Source of the DNA: Solwaraspora sp. WMMA2065 | GTDB lineage: Bacteria > Actinomycetota > Actinomycetes > Mycobacteriales > Micromonosporaceae | Direction: 5' to 3' | Assembly (NCBI RefSeq): GCF_030345075.1 | Contig: NZ_CP128361.1 | Coordinates: 3,472,001-3,536,000, forward strand | Length of the DNA: 64,000 bases | Shown: in pieces, positions 54,784 to 64,000 of the stretch | Layout: each line of letters opens with the position of its first letter | Position numbering within the stretch: position 1 is the first letter of the stretch | Translations under genes and position numbers: made by a program | The notes under the pieces: model-generated | The model's input: the letters and a program-made list of their open reading frames with translations, nothing else | Told to the model about the DNA's origin: nothing | Database searches by the model: none

Positions 54784-57482
54784 ACGAGCGTTTGGACGTT
54801 TCTGGTCCCTCGCATCCTGACCACCTGTTCACCTGGCTCGATGTCAACCTGTACTTCGCCGCGCTGGCCCGACAAGGCCGGTGGCCGGGATGGCTGCGGG
54901 AGATCGACGCCTACTGGGACGGAGTGCGGGTCTCCGTCGCCCCGCTGACGCCGCCCGACGATGTCTGGCATTGGCTGCGCGAAGTGCTCGGACCACTTAC
55001 CGTCGAACCCGCTCGCGGGTGCCTGCTACTCGATGACGCTGGCGAGGAGCGACCGCTCGCGGTGAGTATCGATCAGGACGACCCGCCCGCGCCTGGCGAT
55101 CGGCGTCCGCGCTGGACGGATCGGCGGGTGGTCGCGGAGCTGGCGAACCCGCTGCCCGTTCCGACAACGCCATTGCCGCACGACATCCCGATCGTGGCCT
55201 TTCATTCATTCAAGGGCGGCGTCGGTCGAACTTTGCACTGTGTGGCGGCGGCTCAGAAACTTGCCTCAAGCGGGCAACGGGTACTGCTGATTGATGCCGA
55301 TCTCGAAGCACCGGGTATAACCTGGATGATTGCCGAGTCGATTCGCATCGACTTTGCCTACGAAGATTTCCTCGCCCTCGTGCAAGGTTCGGTTGATTCA
55401 TCATTCACGGAGGCAATCAGCCTCGGCCGGAAGTTCTTGGTGAACCAGGAAATCGACGGCGTGGTGGTGATGCCGGCCCGCCGAGATCACAGCCGGATAT
55501 CACCACCGCAGATTGAGCCGGTCGACCTGTTGACCCCCGATCGCAGTCCTTACGTTCTTTCGAATGCACTTGCTCGACTCGGCCACGCGCTCGGTGCCGA
55601 CGTCATCATGGTCGATCTGAGAGCCGGCGTGAGCGAACTGAGCGCACCCCTCCTACTGGATCCGCGGGTATTCAGGGTGTTCGTCACGACCATCAGCGAC
55701 CAGTCGGTCAAGGGTACCGAACGAGTTCTCGCCGAGCTGGCGCAACGCGCACCTGCCCGCATGGAGAACGACCCCGACTGCGCACTTCTACTCACGCAGT
55801 TCAGCGGGCAGGACCATGGCGATCGGCTGGCAGAGGTAGCCGCCGACCTGCGGCGCGCCGCCTACGCCGTATCGTCAACGAGCCAAGCAGCTTCCACGGT
55901 TGACGCCGACATAGCGATTCCTTCAATGACAAGCGAGTTCAATCCGATACTGCTAAATCTTCCAGCCTCGTGGGAAGCCGTCACCGGACTGGCCGAACGC
56001 GCCAGACTCGCACAGCCGCTGACCCCATTGATCGATTCGTTGCCCCGCTTGAACCCCGGTGCGCCTGTGCCAGCAGAACCTGAGCCCGCCGATCTCGACG
56101 CGATCAGGTCGAGACTCGCGGCGGTCGCGGGAAACTTGGTCTTCGCAGAGACTTCTCCAGAGGTTGACTTCCTAGTCACCGACGCACTACGCAACCTCGC
56201 CGAAGCACACCGGACCGAGCCACCAATCGAAATCGTCGTCGGCGGAAAAGGTGCCGGGAAGACCTTCACGTACCTCCAGCTGTGCCGGAGGACGACATGG
56301 GCTGATTTTGCGGCTGCAGCCGGAGTCGACGATGCGACCCTGCGAATCCCAACAATCCCTGTCCTGGCGTCAACAAATTTGGGCGATCAATCGGCCACAG
56401 CGATCAACGAGAGACGCATCGCGGAAGCCAACAGGCTTACCGGCGGCGTAGCGGCCGGATCGCAGGCGGTCCGCGAAAACGTCGAGGACGCCCTGTCCGG
56501 CGAGCTGACATCGGGAGGTTGGCGGCGAGTATGGCTCACCTGCTTTGCCCGCGCAATCGGCCTGGACACCACCCCCGAACAGGTCGAGGAATCATTGGCC
56601 TCCTTTGCCCGCTCCAATTCAGTAATCTTCGTCATCGACGGGCTTGAGGACCTGTTCCCGGAGTTCGTCGAGGACAGCCGTCAACAGCGAGCCCTGCGCG
56701 CCCTGCTAGTCGACTGTCCGGAGTGGCTCCGCACCTTGCGGGGACGCCCACTGGGAATGGTGACCTTCGTCCGACGGGACCTCGTACAAAAGGCCATCCA
56801 CCAGAACGTGGCACAGTTCGAGAAAAGATATGAGAAGTATGCACTGCGCTGGAACAGAGAGGAGGCGCTCAGACTGGCGGCATGGGTATGTCAGAGGGCC
56901 GGCGCGCTCACCGCATCCGCAGACAGCGTCCGCACCGCCACCGCCGATCAACTCTCCGACCAGATGAGCACTGTATGGGGCGACAAGATGGGGACTCCGA
57001 AATCAAAGGAAGCTCGATCAGATGTGTGGTTCTTCGCGGCACTTTCTGACTTCCGCCAACAGATCCAGGCCCGCGACATCGTCTCCTTCCTATCCGAGGC
57101 GGCCACCGCATCGACGGGCACCGACCGATGGTCGGATCGAATACTGACACCGGTCGCGATGCGTAGCGCACTACCTCGATGCAGTAGCCAGAAGATCGAA
57201 GCCATCAGTCTCGAAAACAGGCCGGTCGGTGCACTTTTGGACCGTCTCAGGTCGCTCGACGCCGATCGCCGCAAGCTCCCCTTCACCCTGGAATCTGTCG
57301 GTCTCACCGCAGAGCAGGCACAACTACTCGACGCAAACGGCGTGGTCTTCCGCGAGGCGGACCACTACTGGATTCCAGAGATCTTTCGCCATGGCCTTGG
57401 CTTCGACGTCGCGGGCGGCCGCCGCCCACGCGTCATCGCGGTGGCAAACCTGGTCCGCAGGCGCAACGACATCTTGGGGTAG
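54780..57482 (+). CDS. KGGVGR-motif ParA-like ATPase fused to a second P-loop NTPase
   Basis: The 900-residue protein has an N-terminal region (1-130), a ParA/MinD-like domain with variant Walker A (FHSFKGGVGRTLHCVAAAQK, 145-151) and LLIDADLEAPG, IMVDLRAGVSE, and then a second NTPase (about 440-700) with Walker A GGKGAGKT (488-495), Walker B VIFVIDGLEDLFPE and MVTFVRRD. The C-terminal 150 residues are helical and winged-helix-like. KGGVGR ATPases occur in predicted conflict systems. A small HEPN-like partner is translated first and overlaps in GTGA. Target and trigger are unknown. Confidence 0.85.
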   Translation: MNERLDVSGPSHPDHLFTWLDVNLYFAALARQGRWPGWLREIDAYWDGVRVSVAPLTPPDDVWHWLREVLGPLTVEPARGCLLLDDAGEERPLAVSIDQDDPPAPGDRRPRWTDRRVVAELANPLPVPTTPLPHDIPIVAFHSFKGGVGRTLHCVAAAQKLASSGQRVLLIDADLEAPGITWMIAESIRIDFAYEDFLALVQGSVDSSFTEAISLGRKFLVNQEIDGVVVMPARRDHSRISPPQIEPVDLLTPDRSPYVLSNALARLGHALGADVIMVDLRAGVSELSAPLLLDPRVFRVFVTTISDQSVKGTERVLAELAQRAPARMENDPDCALLLTQFSGQDHGDRLAEVAADLRRAAYAVSSTSQAASTVDADIAIPSMTSEFNPILLNLPASWEAVTGLAERARLAQPLTPLIDSLPRLNPGAPVPAEPEPADLDAIRSRLAAVAGNLVFAETSPEVDFLVTDALRNLAEAHRTEPPIEIVVGGKGAGKTFTYLQLCRRTTWADFAAAAGVDDATLRIPTIPVLASTNLGDQSATAINERRIAEANRLTGGVAAGSQAVRENVEDALSGELTSGGWRRVWLTCFARAIGLDTTPEQVEESLASFARSNSVIFVIDGLEDLFPEFVEDSRQQRALRALLVDCPEWLRTLRGRPLGMVTFVRRDLVQKAIHQNVAQFEKRYEKYALRWNREEALRLAAWVCQRAGALTASADSVRTATADQLSDQMSTVWGDKMGTPKSKEARSDVWFFAALSDFRQQIQARDIVSFLSEAATASTGTDRWSDRILTPVAMRSALPRCSSQKIEAISLENRPVGALLDRLRSLDADRRKLPFTLESVGLTAEQAQLLDANGVVFREADHYWIPEIFRHGLGFDVAGGRRPRVIAVANLVRRRNDILG

Positions 57483-57539
57483 ACCGGTCCGGCCCGCCAC
57501 TGCTCAGCCTCAGGCATCGACTGCCTCCCCACGCGCGCC

Positions 57540-57563
57540 CCCACCCCCGTGCTGAAGGGTGGG
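57540..57563 (+). terminator. Hairpin after the dual-ATPase gene
   Basis: CCCACCC (57540-57546) and GGGTGGG (57557-57563) form a 7-base GC stem with a 10-base loop, 57 bases after the stop. No T-run. The rest of 57483-57820 shows no gene; fragments such as TPNVHGPSVYCSLDGNCGS in one plus frame have no start or family match. Confidence 0.5.
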
Positions 57564-57820
57564 CACTGGCCCGCATCCCGGTGACAGCCGCCGTACTGCG
57601 CGGCCTGCCGGCGTCGGCCGCGCAGCCTGCCGGACGTCGCCGGCTTCCTGGTGCTGTCGGTGCTCACTCCCAACGTGCACGGACCATCGGTCTACTGCAG
57701 CTTGGATGGAAACTGCGGATCGACCGTGAACGCGAATAGATCCGTCGGGCAGGGGTAGGGCAACCCTGGACGGCGCCACGGACAACTGGACGTGACGCGG
57801 ACGACCACCGGGGAGGCGAC

Positions 57821-58783
57821 ATGCGGATCGGCTACAAGCTGGCCACCGAGGCGTTCGGACCGGCCGACCTGATCGCTCAGGCTGTCCGGGCCGAGCAGGC
57901 CGGGTTCGACTTCGTCGAGATGAGCGACCACTTCCACCCGTGGCTGGACTCCCAGGGCCATTCGCCGTTCACCTGGAGTGTGCTCGGTGCGATCGCCGCC
58001 CGTACCGAACGGATCGGGCTGGCCACCGGCGTGACCTGCCCGAGCCTGCGTTACCACCCGGCGATCGTCGCCCAAGCCGCGGCGACCGTGGCGCTGCTGT
58101 CCGACGGCCGGTTCACCCTCGGCGTGGGTGCCGGCGAACGGCTCAACGAGCACGTCACCGGGGAACCGTTCCCGAGTGTGCACGGGCGGCACGAGCGGCT
58201 CCGCGAGGCGCTGGAGATCATCCGACTGCTCTGGTCCGGCGGCTACCACTCGTACCAGGGGAAGCACCTGCAGCTCGACGACGCGCGAGTGTTCGACCTG
58301 CCGCCGACCCCGCCGGTGATCGCGGTGGCCGCCAGCGGCTCGGAGTCCGCCCGGCTGGCCGCCGAGCTCGGCGACGGACTGTTCGCCACCGAGCCGAAGG
58401 GCTCGATCGTCGAGCACTACCGGCGGTCCGGCGGCGCCGGGCCGCGCTACGCCGAGGTGCCGATGGCCTGGGCGGTGGACGAGGAGCAGGCGGTCAAGGC
58501 GGCCTGGGAGTCCAGCCGTTGGGCGCTGACCGGCTGGAAGGTGATGAGCGAGTTGCCCAACCCGGTGAACTTCGAGGCGGCCTCGGCGATGGTCGACGCC
58601 GACGACATCGCCGCACACTTCAGCGTAGGGCCGGACCCGGCGGTGCACCTCGAGGCGGTCAAACCGTACGTCGATGCCGGTTTCGACCACATCGTGCTGC
58701 AGAACGCCGGGCCCGACCCGGACGGTTTCCTGGACTTCTTCGAGCGAGAGCTGGCCGACCGGCTGCGGGGGCTCGACCGGTGA
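57821..58783 (+). CDS. LLM-class F420-dependent oxidoreductase
   Basis: The 320-residue TIM-barrel protein (MRIGYKLATEAFGPADLIAQ) has the F420-glucose-6-phosphate-dehydrogenase-like pattern: FVEMSDHFHPWLDSQGHSPF, LGVGAGERLNEHVTGEPFPS and IAVAASGSESARLAAELGDG. Such enzymes transfer hydride to or from F420. ATG 57821 is preceded by GGGGAGG. Substrate unknown; its distance from the PKS genes makes a role there uncertain. Confidence 0.9.
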   Translation: MRIGYKLATEAFGPADLIAQAVRAEQAGFDFVEMSDHFHPWLDSQGHSPFTWSVLGAIAARTERIGLATGVTCPSLRYHPAIVAQAAATVALLSDGRFTLGVGAGERLNEHVTGEPFPSVHGRHERLREALEIIRLLWSGGYHSYQGKHLQLDDARVFDLPPTPPVIAVAASGSESARLAAELGDGLFATEPKGSIVEHYRRSGGAGPRYAEVPMAWAVDEEQAVKAAWESSRWALTGWKVMSELPNPVNFEAASAMVDADDIAAHFSVGPDPAVHLEAVKPYVDAGFDHIVLQNAGPDPDGFLDFFERELADRLRGLDR

Positions 58784-58816
58784 CGGCGGCCGGCTCAGGC
58801 GTCGGCGCCGCGGTTG

Positions 58817-59035
58817 TCAGGCGCGGGCCGGGCCGGAATAGTCGGGGGCGACGTAGACCGGCAGCCGCTCGCCCTGGCTGCGGGCGTAACGGCGGGTGTA
58901 GGTGACGGGCTTGACCCCGGGTCGGAGCGGCACCGTGTACTGCGTTGGCAAGGTGTCCGCGGCAGCGGCGAGGCGGCGGGGCGTCACCTCGCGACGTTGG
59001 TCATGCCACGGGCCACCCAGGAAGAGAACCTTCAT
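58817..59035 (-). CDS. Small hypothetical protein
   Basis: The 72-residue protein starts MKVLFLGGPWHDQRREVTPR; ATG 59035 has AAGGA at 8 bases. Short proteins with GGPWD/H after a first beta strand and a later Tyr/Arg-rich part (YTRRYARSQGERLPVYV) occur in actinobacteria and their phages. Function unknown. Confidence 0.6.
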   Translation of the reverse strand: MKVLFLGGPWHDQRREVTPRRLAAAADTLPTQYTVPLRPGVKPVTYTRRYARSQGERLPVYVAPDYSGPARA

Positions 59036-59166
59036 ATGCCGATCCTTGCCGGTTCAGCCAGCCCGCGCCTCATCCGTACGCACAATAACTATCAAATCCC
59101 GCCGGATCCGTCCGCCGCAGCCGGCCGGCCGGTGACAGCCCGTCCGGCCGGTGAAGCTCGGTCGGC

Positions 59167-59931
59167 TCAGCTGCCGGTGAACCGTGCCGGCCGTTTTTCC
59201 AGGAACGCGGACATCCCCTCCGCTCGGTCGGCGGTGGCGAACAATCCGTGAAAGACCCTCCGTTCGAACAGTAGCCCCTCACGCAGTCCGACCTCCTGCG
59301 CCCGCTGGACCGCCTCGCGGGCGGCGGTGACCGCGAGCCGGCTGTGCCCGGCGATCACCGCCGCCGCCGACCGGGCCTCGACGAGCAGTTGGTCGGCGGG
59401 CACGATCCGGGACACCAGGCCGCACTGCTCCGCCTCCCGGGCCGGCATCATCCGCCCGGTGAGGATCAGATCCATCGCCTTCGCCGTGCCGACCAGCCGG
59501 GTCAGCCGCTGGGTGCCGCCGATCCCGGGGATCACCCCGAGGGTGATCTCGGGCTGACCGAACCGGGCGTCCTCGGCGGCGAACACCAGGTCGCACATCA
59601 TGGCCAGTTCGCAGCCACCGCCGAGCGCGTAGCCGGCGACCGCGGCGATCTTCGGTGTCCGGAACGCGGCGAACTCCTCCCAGCCGGCGAAGAGATCGGC
59701 CGTCATCGCCTGCACCGGGCTCATCGCCGCCATCTCTCGAATGTCGGCGCCGGCGGAGAAAAAGCCGTCCGACCCGGTAATCACGAAACAGCCGATGTCC
59801 GGGTCCCGGTCCAGTGGTCGCAGGGTCGCGAGAAGTTCGTCGCAGAGCGCGGTGGTGAGTGCGTTGCGGGCCGCGGGCCGGTGCAGCCGTACGGTGACCA
59901 CGGCACCGTCCCGCTCGGTCGTCAGATGCAT
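59167..59931 (-). CDS. Enoyl-CoA hydratase/isomerase family protein
   Basis: The 254-residue crotonase-fold protein has the oxyanion-hole segments ([11 protein letters not shown] and [20 protein letters not shown]) and [20 protein letters not shown], with a Glu at the position used for hydration. Crotonases hydrate enoyl-CoA or isomerise related acyl-CoAs. The start is ATG 59931. It follows the 996-residue fusion gene by 70 bases on the same strand, so they may be co-transcribed. Confidence 0.93.
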   Translation of the reverse strand: MHLTTERDGAVVTVRLHRPAARNALTTALCDELLATLRPLDRDPDIGCFVITGSDGFFSAGADIREMAAMSPVQAMTADLFAGWEEFAAFRTPKIAAVAGYALGGGCELAMMCDLVFAAEDARFGQPEITLGVIPGIGGTQRLTRLVGTAKAMDLILTGRMMPAREAEQCGLVSRIVPADQLLVEARSAAAVIAGHSRLAVTAAREAVQRAQEVGLREGLLFERRVFHGLFATADRAEGMSAFLEKRPARFTGS

Positions 59932-60001
59932 GTCGGTTCCTCCAGTCGGATTCGCAGGGTCGTCGGTCGGATGGTCCGTTTTCAGTCGGCCCAGTCCGGT
60001 T

Positions 60002-62992
60002 TCACGAGTCCCAGATCGCGCCGTAGGCGGGGATCCCCCGGCGTTCCAGCCCGTGGACCACCTGCCGGGTGAGCTTCTGGTTGGCGATGCAGATCACCGC
60101 TTCGGCGCCGGTGGCCTGCCATGCCTGGTAGGCCAGGGCCACCATGTCCGGCTTGCCACGCTGCGCGGTGTCCCAGATCGTGGCGTCGGGCTGCACCCGC
60201 AGGATCTCGTCGACCAGCTGGTCGCCGTAGGTCGTCCGCGGGCTGCGGGTGGACCAGACCAGGTGGGCCGGCACCTTGCCGGCCAGCAGATGCGGCAGCA
60301 CCGGCCCGATGCCGCTGCCGGTGGCGACGTACACCACCCGGGTGAACAGCGTTTCGATGTTGGCCACGCCGGCGGTGGTGATGCCCTTGACCCAGATCCG
60401 GTTCGGCAGGTCGTCGATAAGGGAGCCGGTCCAGTCGCCGGCGCGGGACACCGTCAGCCGGAAGCCGCGCTCACCGGGCGCCGGCACGTTGGCGAACGAG
60501 TGCCATTCGAGCAGCGGACGACGGCTGATCGCGGTGGACGATCCGGCGAACGGGGTGGTGTGACCGAACGTCAGCATGGCCACGTGGCTCGACGGCCGGT
60601 CCACCTGCACCGGCACCCGGCGCAGCCGCAGCCACGGCAGGGCGACGCTGACGGTGAGCAGTGCCAGGGTCCACAGCGCCGGCGAGCCGAGCAGCGCGGC
60701 GGCCAACGGCCTCCCGTCGCGGGCACCGTCGACCACCAGCACCGTCTGGGCCCACAGGAGGATCAACGCGGCCCACCCGCCGAACCGGTGGACCCGCTCG
60801 AACAGGTCGTGCCAGCGGCCACGAACCGGCGGCAGCGCGGTCGTCACCATCGCCAGCAGCAGCGCGACCAACAGGTAGGACAGCACCAGTACGGCGGTGA
60901 CGGCCCGGCCGGCCAACGCCTGCCGGGTGAGTTCGGCGACGTACCCGGCGAACCAGGCGGTGCCGGCGAGTGCGCCACCGACGTGCAGCCCACCGAAGTG
61001 GTAGACCTTGCCCAACCCCCAGCGCACCCGCAGCGGCCACCGGGTCGGCGCCCGGGTGGCCAGCCAGAACAGCAGGTTGATCATGTACTGCTGGCGGATC
61101 AGCACCGCCAGGGCGACGTTGGCCAGGGCGGCGTACGACAGGTTCGCCAGGCCGCCGTCGGTCGCCTGCCACCAGCCGCCGGTGGTCAGCGCGTAGTACA
61201 GCAGTGCGGCGTTGCCGGCCAGGACCAGCGCGGCCAGCCGGTGGTACGGCATCAGCCGGGGATGGCTGAGGATCCGGCGCTGCCACGGCAGCGGAGCCGG
61301 CAGGTCGGACCGAGCCGGATGGCTGGGCGGGGCCGGATTGCTGGGCGGGGCCGGGTTGCTGGGCGGGGCCGGGCGGTCCAGCGACCGGCGCAGCGCCCCC
61401 TTGTCGATCTTGCCCCGATCGGTCACCGGTAGCGACTCGAGGGCGTGCACCCGCTCGGGCACGCAGTAGTACGGCAGAGTCCGGGCGACCGCGGCCCGCG
61501 CCGCCGTCGGGTCAACGGTCGCCGGGGCGACGAACGACACGAGCGTACGGTCGTCGACCTTGATCGTCGCCGCCCGACGGCAACCCGGCACCGCTTCCAG
61601 GACGGCGGAGACCGAATCCAGCTCGACCCGGAACCCACGGACCTTGACCTGGTCGTCGGTGCGGCCAAGGTGCTCCAACTCACCGTCGGGGGTCCAGCGT
61701 CCGAGATCCCGAGTACGGAACATCATCCGTCCACCGCCGAGGAACGGATCCGGGACGTACCGCTGCCCGGTGAGCTCGGGATCGCCGAGGTAGCCGACCG
61801 ACACGCAGTCACCACCCGCCCACATCTCCCCCACCTCGCCGATCGCGCAGGGCCGGCGGTCGGCGTCCAGCACGTACACCGTGTTGTTCGGGGTCGGCCG
61901 GCCGATGGTGAGCTGTTCGGAGGCGGGGTCGTGCCGGTGCATGGTGTTGACGATGGTGGTCTCGGTCGGTCCGCAGCCGTTGTAGAAGACCGCCTGTCGG
62001 GCCCACCGGTCGGCCAGCTCCCGTGGACACGGTTCACCGGCCACGGCGACCACCTTGACCCGTGGGCACCGGTCCGGGTCGACGGCGCCCAGCACGCTCG
62101 GGGTGGCGATCACCACGTCCACCGTCTCGACCGTCGCCGCGATGTCGCTCCCCCGGACGACCAGGGTTCCGCCGTGGCTGAGGCAACCGAGGATCTCCCA
62201 GGCGGCCATGTCGAAGGCGATGCTGAGAATCTGCCCGACCCGCCACCCCGGCTGGATGCCCAGGTCGCCGGGGGCGGTCAGGAGCAGGTTGCACACGTTT
62301 CGATGGGTGACGGTGACCCCATTGGGTCGGCCGGTGGTGCCGGAGGTGAACAGCACGTAGCAGCCGTCGTCCGGGCTGGTCGGACCGGTCGGGACGACCG
62401 GGTACGCCGAGTCCGCCAGCGGCTGGGTGAGCAGCTCGTCGACGGCGATCAGCATCCGGCCCGGCAGGTGCGGCAGCTGACCCGCCGTCTCGGTGGTGGT
62501 CAGCACGATCCGGATGCCGGCGGTGTCGGTGACGTGCCGCAGGTGGGCCTCGGTGGCCACCCCGGCGTGCTGGGGCACGTACGCCGCGCCGGCCTTCAGG
62601 GTGGCGAGGATGCCGACCACCATGGGGATCGACCGGCGCGTGAACACGCCGACCCGGTCACCCGGACCTACCCCGTGGGCGATCAGCCGGGCGGCGAGAC
62701 GGTCCGCCTGCCGGTCCAGCTGTCGGTAGGTGATGCGCTCGTCGAGGTGCTCGACGGCGACCGTGTCGGGGGTGAGGACGGCCCACTGTTCGATCGCGTG
62801 CTGGATGTGGGTGGAGACGATCGGCTCAGCCGGACCGTAGCCGAACCGACGGAACAACTGTCTGTCCTGGTCGGACAGGATGGCCAACGGTCCGGTGCCG
62901 ACCGCAGCGGTGGCGATCCCGGGAATGCCGCGTTGCCGCACGGCGCTGGCCCGGAATCGGGTCGCTGGTCGACCGGAACCACGCTGTGGCAT
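60002..62992 (-). CDS. Adenylation domain fused to a membrane ferric-reductase-like oxidoreductase
   Basis: The 996-residue protein has an adenylate-forming domain (about 55-540) with [17 protein letters not shown] (214-230), NGCGPTETT and Lys531 of [10 protein letters not shown]. No carrier-protein domain follows; instead there is a linker of three APPSNP-like repeats and six membrane helices (about 585-800), with His in [10 protein letters not shown] and HRFGG that could bind heme. An FAD/NAD(P) reductase unit ends the protein (about 810-996; [18 protein letters not shown]). It would activate an acid on one side and pass electrons through the membrane unit, perhaps reducing the activated acid. 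ATG 62992 has GAGGAA. Confidence 0.88.
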   Translation of the reverse strand: MPQRGSGRPATRFRASAVRQRGIPGIATAAVGTGPLAILSDQDRQLFRRFGYGPAEPIVSTHIQHAIEQWAVLTPDTVAVEHLDERITYRQLDRQADRLAARLIAHGVGPGDRVGVFTRRSIPMVVGILATLKAGAAYVPQHAGVATEAHLRHVTDTAGIRIVLTTTETAGQLPHLPGRMLIAVDELLTQPLADSAYPVVPTGPTSPDDGCYVLFTSGTTGRPNGVTVTHRNVCNLLLTAPGDLGIQPGWRVGQILSIAFDMAAWEILGCLSHGGTLVVRGSDIAATVETVDVVIATPSVLGAVDPDRCPRVKVVAVAGEPCPRELADRWARQAVFYNGCGPTETTIVNTMHRHDPASEQLTIGRPTPNNTVYVLDADRRPCAIGEVGEMWAGGDCVSVGYLGDPELTGQRYVPDPFLGGGRMMFRTRDLGRWTPDGELEHLGRTDDQVKVRGFRVELDSVSAVLEAVPGCRRAATIKVDDRTLVSFVAPATVDPTAARAAVARTLPYYCVPERVHALESLPVTDRGKIDKGALRRSLDRPAPPSNPAPPSNPAPPSHPARSDLPAPLPWQRRILSHPRLMPYHRLAALVLAGNAALLYYALTTGGWWQATDGGLANLSYAALANVALAVLIRQQYMINLLFWLATRAPTRWPLRVRWGLGKVYHFGGLHVGGALAGTAWFAGYVAELTRQALAGRAVTAVLVLSYLLVALLLAMVTTALPPVRGRWHDLFERVHRFGGWAALILLWAQTVLVVDGARDGRPLAAALLGSPALWTLALLTVSVALPWLRLRRVPVQVDRPSSHVAMLTFGHTTPFAGSSTAISRRPLLEWHSFANVPAPGERGFRLTVSRAGDWTGSLIDDLPNRIWVKGITTAGVANIETLFTRVVYVATGSGIGPVLPHLLAGKVPAHLVWSTRSPRTTYGDQLVDEILRVQPDATIWDTAQRGKPDMVALAYQAWQATGAEAVICIANQKLTRQVVHGLERRGIPAYGAIWDS
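61317..61370 (-). repeat. Three 18-base tandem repeats in the linker of the fusion gene
   Basis: Units at 61317-61334, 61335-61352 and 61353-61370 differ by a few bases and encode the [12 protein letters not shown] linker. Such repeats can change copy number by slippage without shifting the frame. Confidence 0.85.
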
Positions 62993-63046
62993 GACTGTTC
63001 CTCCTCAATGCTCTGCACCGACCGGGGGACGGCGCGCCTCCGACCC

Positions 63047-63128
63047 ATCGAAGCATAGAAATACATTTTCGACCATATGCAGTGATGATTAATGATAAAT
63101 ACAGAAGAAATGTGATAAATAGTTAAAA
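63047..63128. other. AT-rich island between the fusion gene and cobF
   Basis: About 80 bases contain roughly 30% G+C, far below the surroundings; runs such as TGATTAATGATAAATAC occur. It lies 55-135 bases upstream of the fusion-gene ATG and before cobF, so it is likely promoter DNA or a silencer-binding site. No hairpin with T-run is evident. No gene in 62993-63192. Confidence 0.6.
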
Positions 63129-63192
63129 TCGGGCGGATTCGCTGTAGTCCGCGACTGTCGCTGCCCGGTCGAGGTACGGCACACTCCCCCTG

Positions 63193-64000
63193 GTGCGAGA
63201 GATACTGATCATCGGAATCGGGGCCGGCGATCCCGACCACCTGACCGTGCAGGCGATCGAGGCGCTGCGTCGGGTCGACGTGTTCTTCCTGCTCGACAAG
63301 GGCGCGGTCAAGCAGGACCTGGCCGCGTTGCGGCAGGAGATCCTGCGCCGGCACACCACCGGGGCGTACCGGGCGGTCGAGATCGCCGACCCGGAGCGGG
63401 ACCGGACCGCGACGGACTACCGGGCCGCGGTCGAGGACTGGCGCCGACGCCGCGCCGACCGGTACGCCCAGCTGATTCGCGACGAACTACCCGACGGCGA
63501 CTGCGGCGCCTTCCTGGTCTGGGGCGACCCCGCGCTGTACGACAGCACCCTCGCCATCCTCGACGATCTGCGGGAACGCGACGTCGTCGAGTTCGACCAC
63601 CAGGTGATCCCGGGCATCAGCAGCGTCGCCGCGCTGACCGCCCGGCACCGGATCGCGCTGAACCGGATCGGCTGCCCGGTCCAGATCACCACCGGCCGTC
63701 GGCTCGCCGACGAGGGCTTCCCGACCGGCGTGGACGACCTGGTGGTGATGCTCGACGCGCAGTGCGCCTTCACCCGACTCGCCGACGCCGACAGCATCGA
63801 CATCTACTGGGGCGCGTACCTCGGCACCCCGGACGAGATCCTGATCGCCGGCCCGGTGCACCGGGTCGCCGACCGGATCGTCACCGCCCGCGCCGAGGCC
63901 CGCCGCCGCAAGGGCTGGATCATGGACACCTACCTGCTACGGCGTACCCTTGTCCAGACAACCGGACAGCACCAGAAGACCGGACACCAGACGCGAGCGA
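63193..64000 (+). CDS. cobF: Precorrin-6A synthase, 3' end beyond the window
   Basis: From GTG 63193 the frame is open for 269 residues to the window end. It begins VREILIIGIGAGDPDHLTVQ, the SAM-binding loop of precorrin methyltransferases, and has LVWGDPALYDSTL, IPGISSVAALTARHRIALNR and the late IDIYWGAYLGTPDEILI and KGWIMDTYLLRR. These match CobF, which methylates C1 and removes the acetyl group in the aerobic cobalamin pathway. Only the stop is missing; the family is about 250-270 residues. No ribosome site is obvious, so translation may be leaderless. Confidence 0.9.
   Translation, partial: MREILIIGIGAGDPDHLTVQAIEALRRVDVFFLLDKGAVKQDLAALRQEILRRHTTGAYRAVEIADPERDRTATDYRAAVEDWRRRRADRYAQLIRDELPDGDCGAFLVWGDPALYDSTLAILDDLRERDVVEFDHQVIPGISSVAALTARHRIALNRIGCPVQITTGRRLADEGFPTGVDDLVVMLDAQCAFTRLADADSIDIYWGAYLGTPDEILIAGPVHRVADRIVTARAEARRRKGWIMDTYLLRRTLVQTTGQHQKTGHQTRA

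Noticed and set aside
57483-57820. Possible insertion-sequence end after the dual-ATPase gene
   Set aside because: Only a GC hairpin is visible; no transposase, target duplication or matching terminal repeat.
61445-63058. 537-codon plus-strand frame antisense to the fusion gene
   Set aside because: Low-complexity His/Arg/Asp sequence typical of an antisense GC-rich frame; the minus-strand adenylation domain explains the DNA.

Overview
The window is high-GC actinobacterial DNA. It has many GTG starts, GGAGG-type ribosome sites, 4-base GTGA/ATGA gene overlaps, a SARP regulator, LLM-class F420 enzyme, S8 protease and glycosidase with CBM2 domains, and a type II polyketide synthase set. This fits a filamentous actinomycete, probably Micromonosporaceae; the family is an inference from gene style, not from any marker gene. 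No rRNA, tRNA, transposase, integrase or CRISPR array was found.

Layout. 1-10.5 kb: a gene cut by the window edge, a ThuA/MarR pair, an OmpR-type two-component system with a DM13 protein, a TetR gene with a near-perfect palindromic operator, an SDR-TetR-SDR operon, and an SDR/HxlR divergent pair. 10.5-14.5 kb: a LysE-type pseudogene and a three-gene ABC system. 14.9-18 kb: an operon with a zinc-finger-like 736-aa protein and a DivIVA-like protein. 18-23 kb: an XRE/TPR-type regulator, then several broken genes and a membrane protein. 23-32 kb: S8 protease, TerC, a NarL-type two-component system whose response regulator has lost its DNA-binding domain, ridA/HxlR, and fragments of a sensor kinase, a solute-binding protein and a GH5 glycosidase. 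33-40 kb: LacI, aspartate racemase, htpG and modABC. 40-42.7 kb: a two-gene membrane system of unknown role. 42.7-45.3 kb: ABC exporter and a HhH DNA glycosylase-like protein.

45.3-54.3 kb is a compact type II PKS locus: SARP regulator, TcmI-type cyclase, a complete dedicated acetyl-CoA carboxylase (AccDA fusion, biotin carrier, biotin carboxylase), an acyl carrier protein fused to an aromatase/cyclase, a cupin, KS-alpha and KS-beta. The PKS part has the content of a whiE-like (spore pigment) set without ketoreductase, but in a different order. The SARP promoter carries an 11-base-spaced heptamer repeat.

54.3-57.5 kb is a two-gene operon of lower GC: a HEPN-like small protein and a 900-aa protein with a KGGVGR ParA-like ATPase plus a second P-loop ATPase. 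It looks like a conflict or defence module and is the best candidate for an undescribed system. 57.8-64 kb: an F420 oxidoreductase, an enoyl-CoA hydratase, a 996-aa fusion of an adenylation domain to a membrane ferric-reductase-like module, and cobF running off the end.

At least eight genes are broken or truncated (ABC exporter remnant, LysE, NUDIX, small anchored protein, response regulator, histidine kinase, solute-binding protein, GH5). Deletion junctions suggest real decay; the single-base shifts could be sequencing errors.
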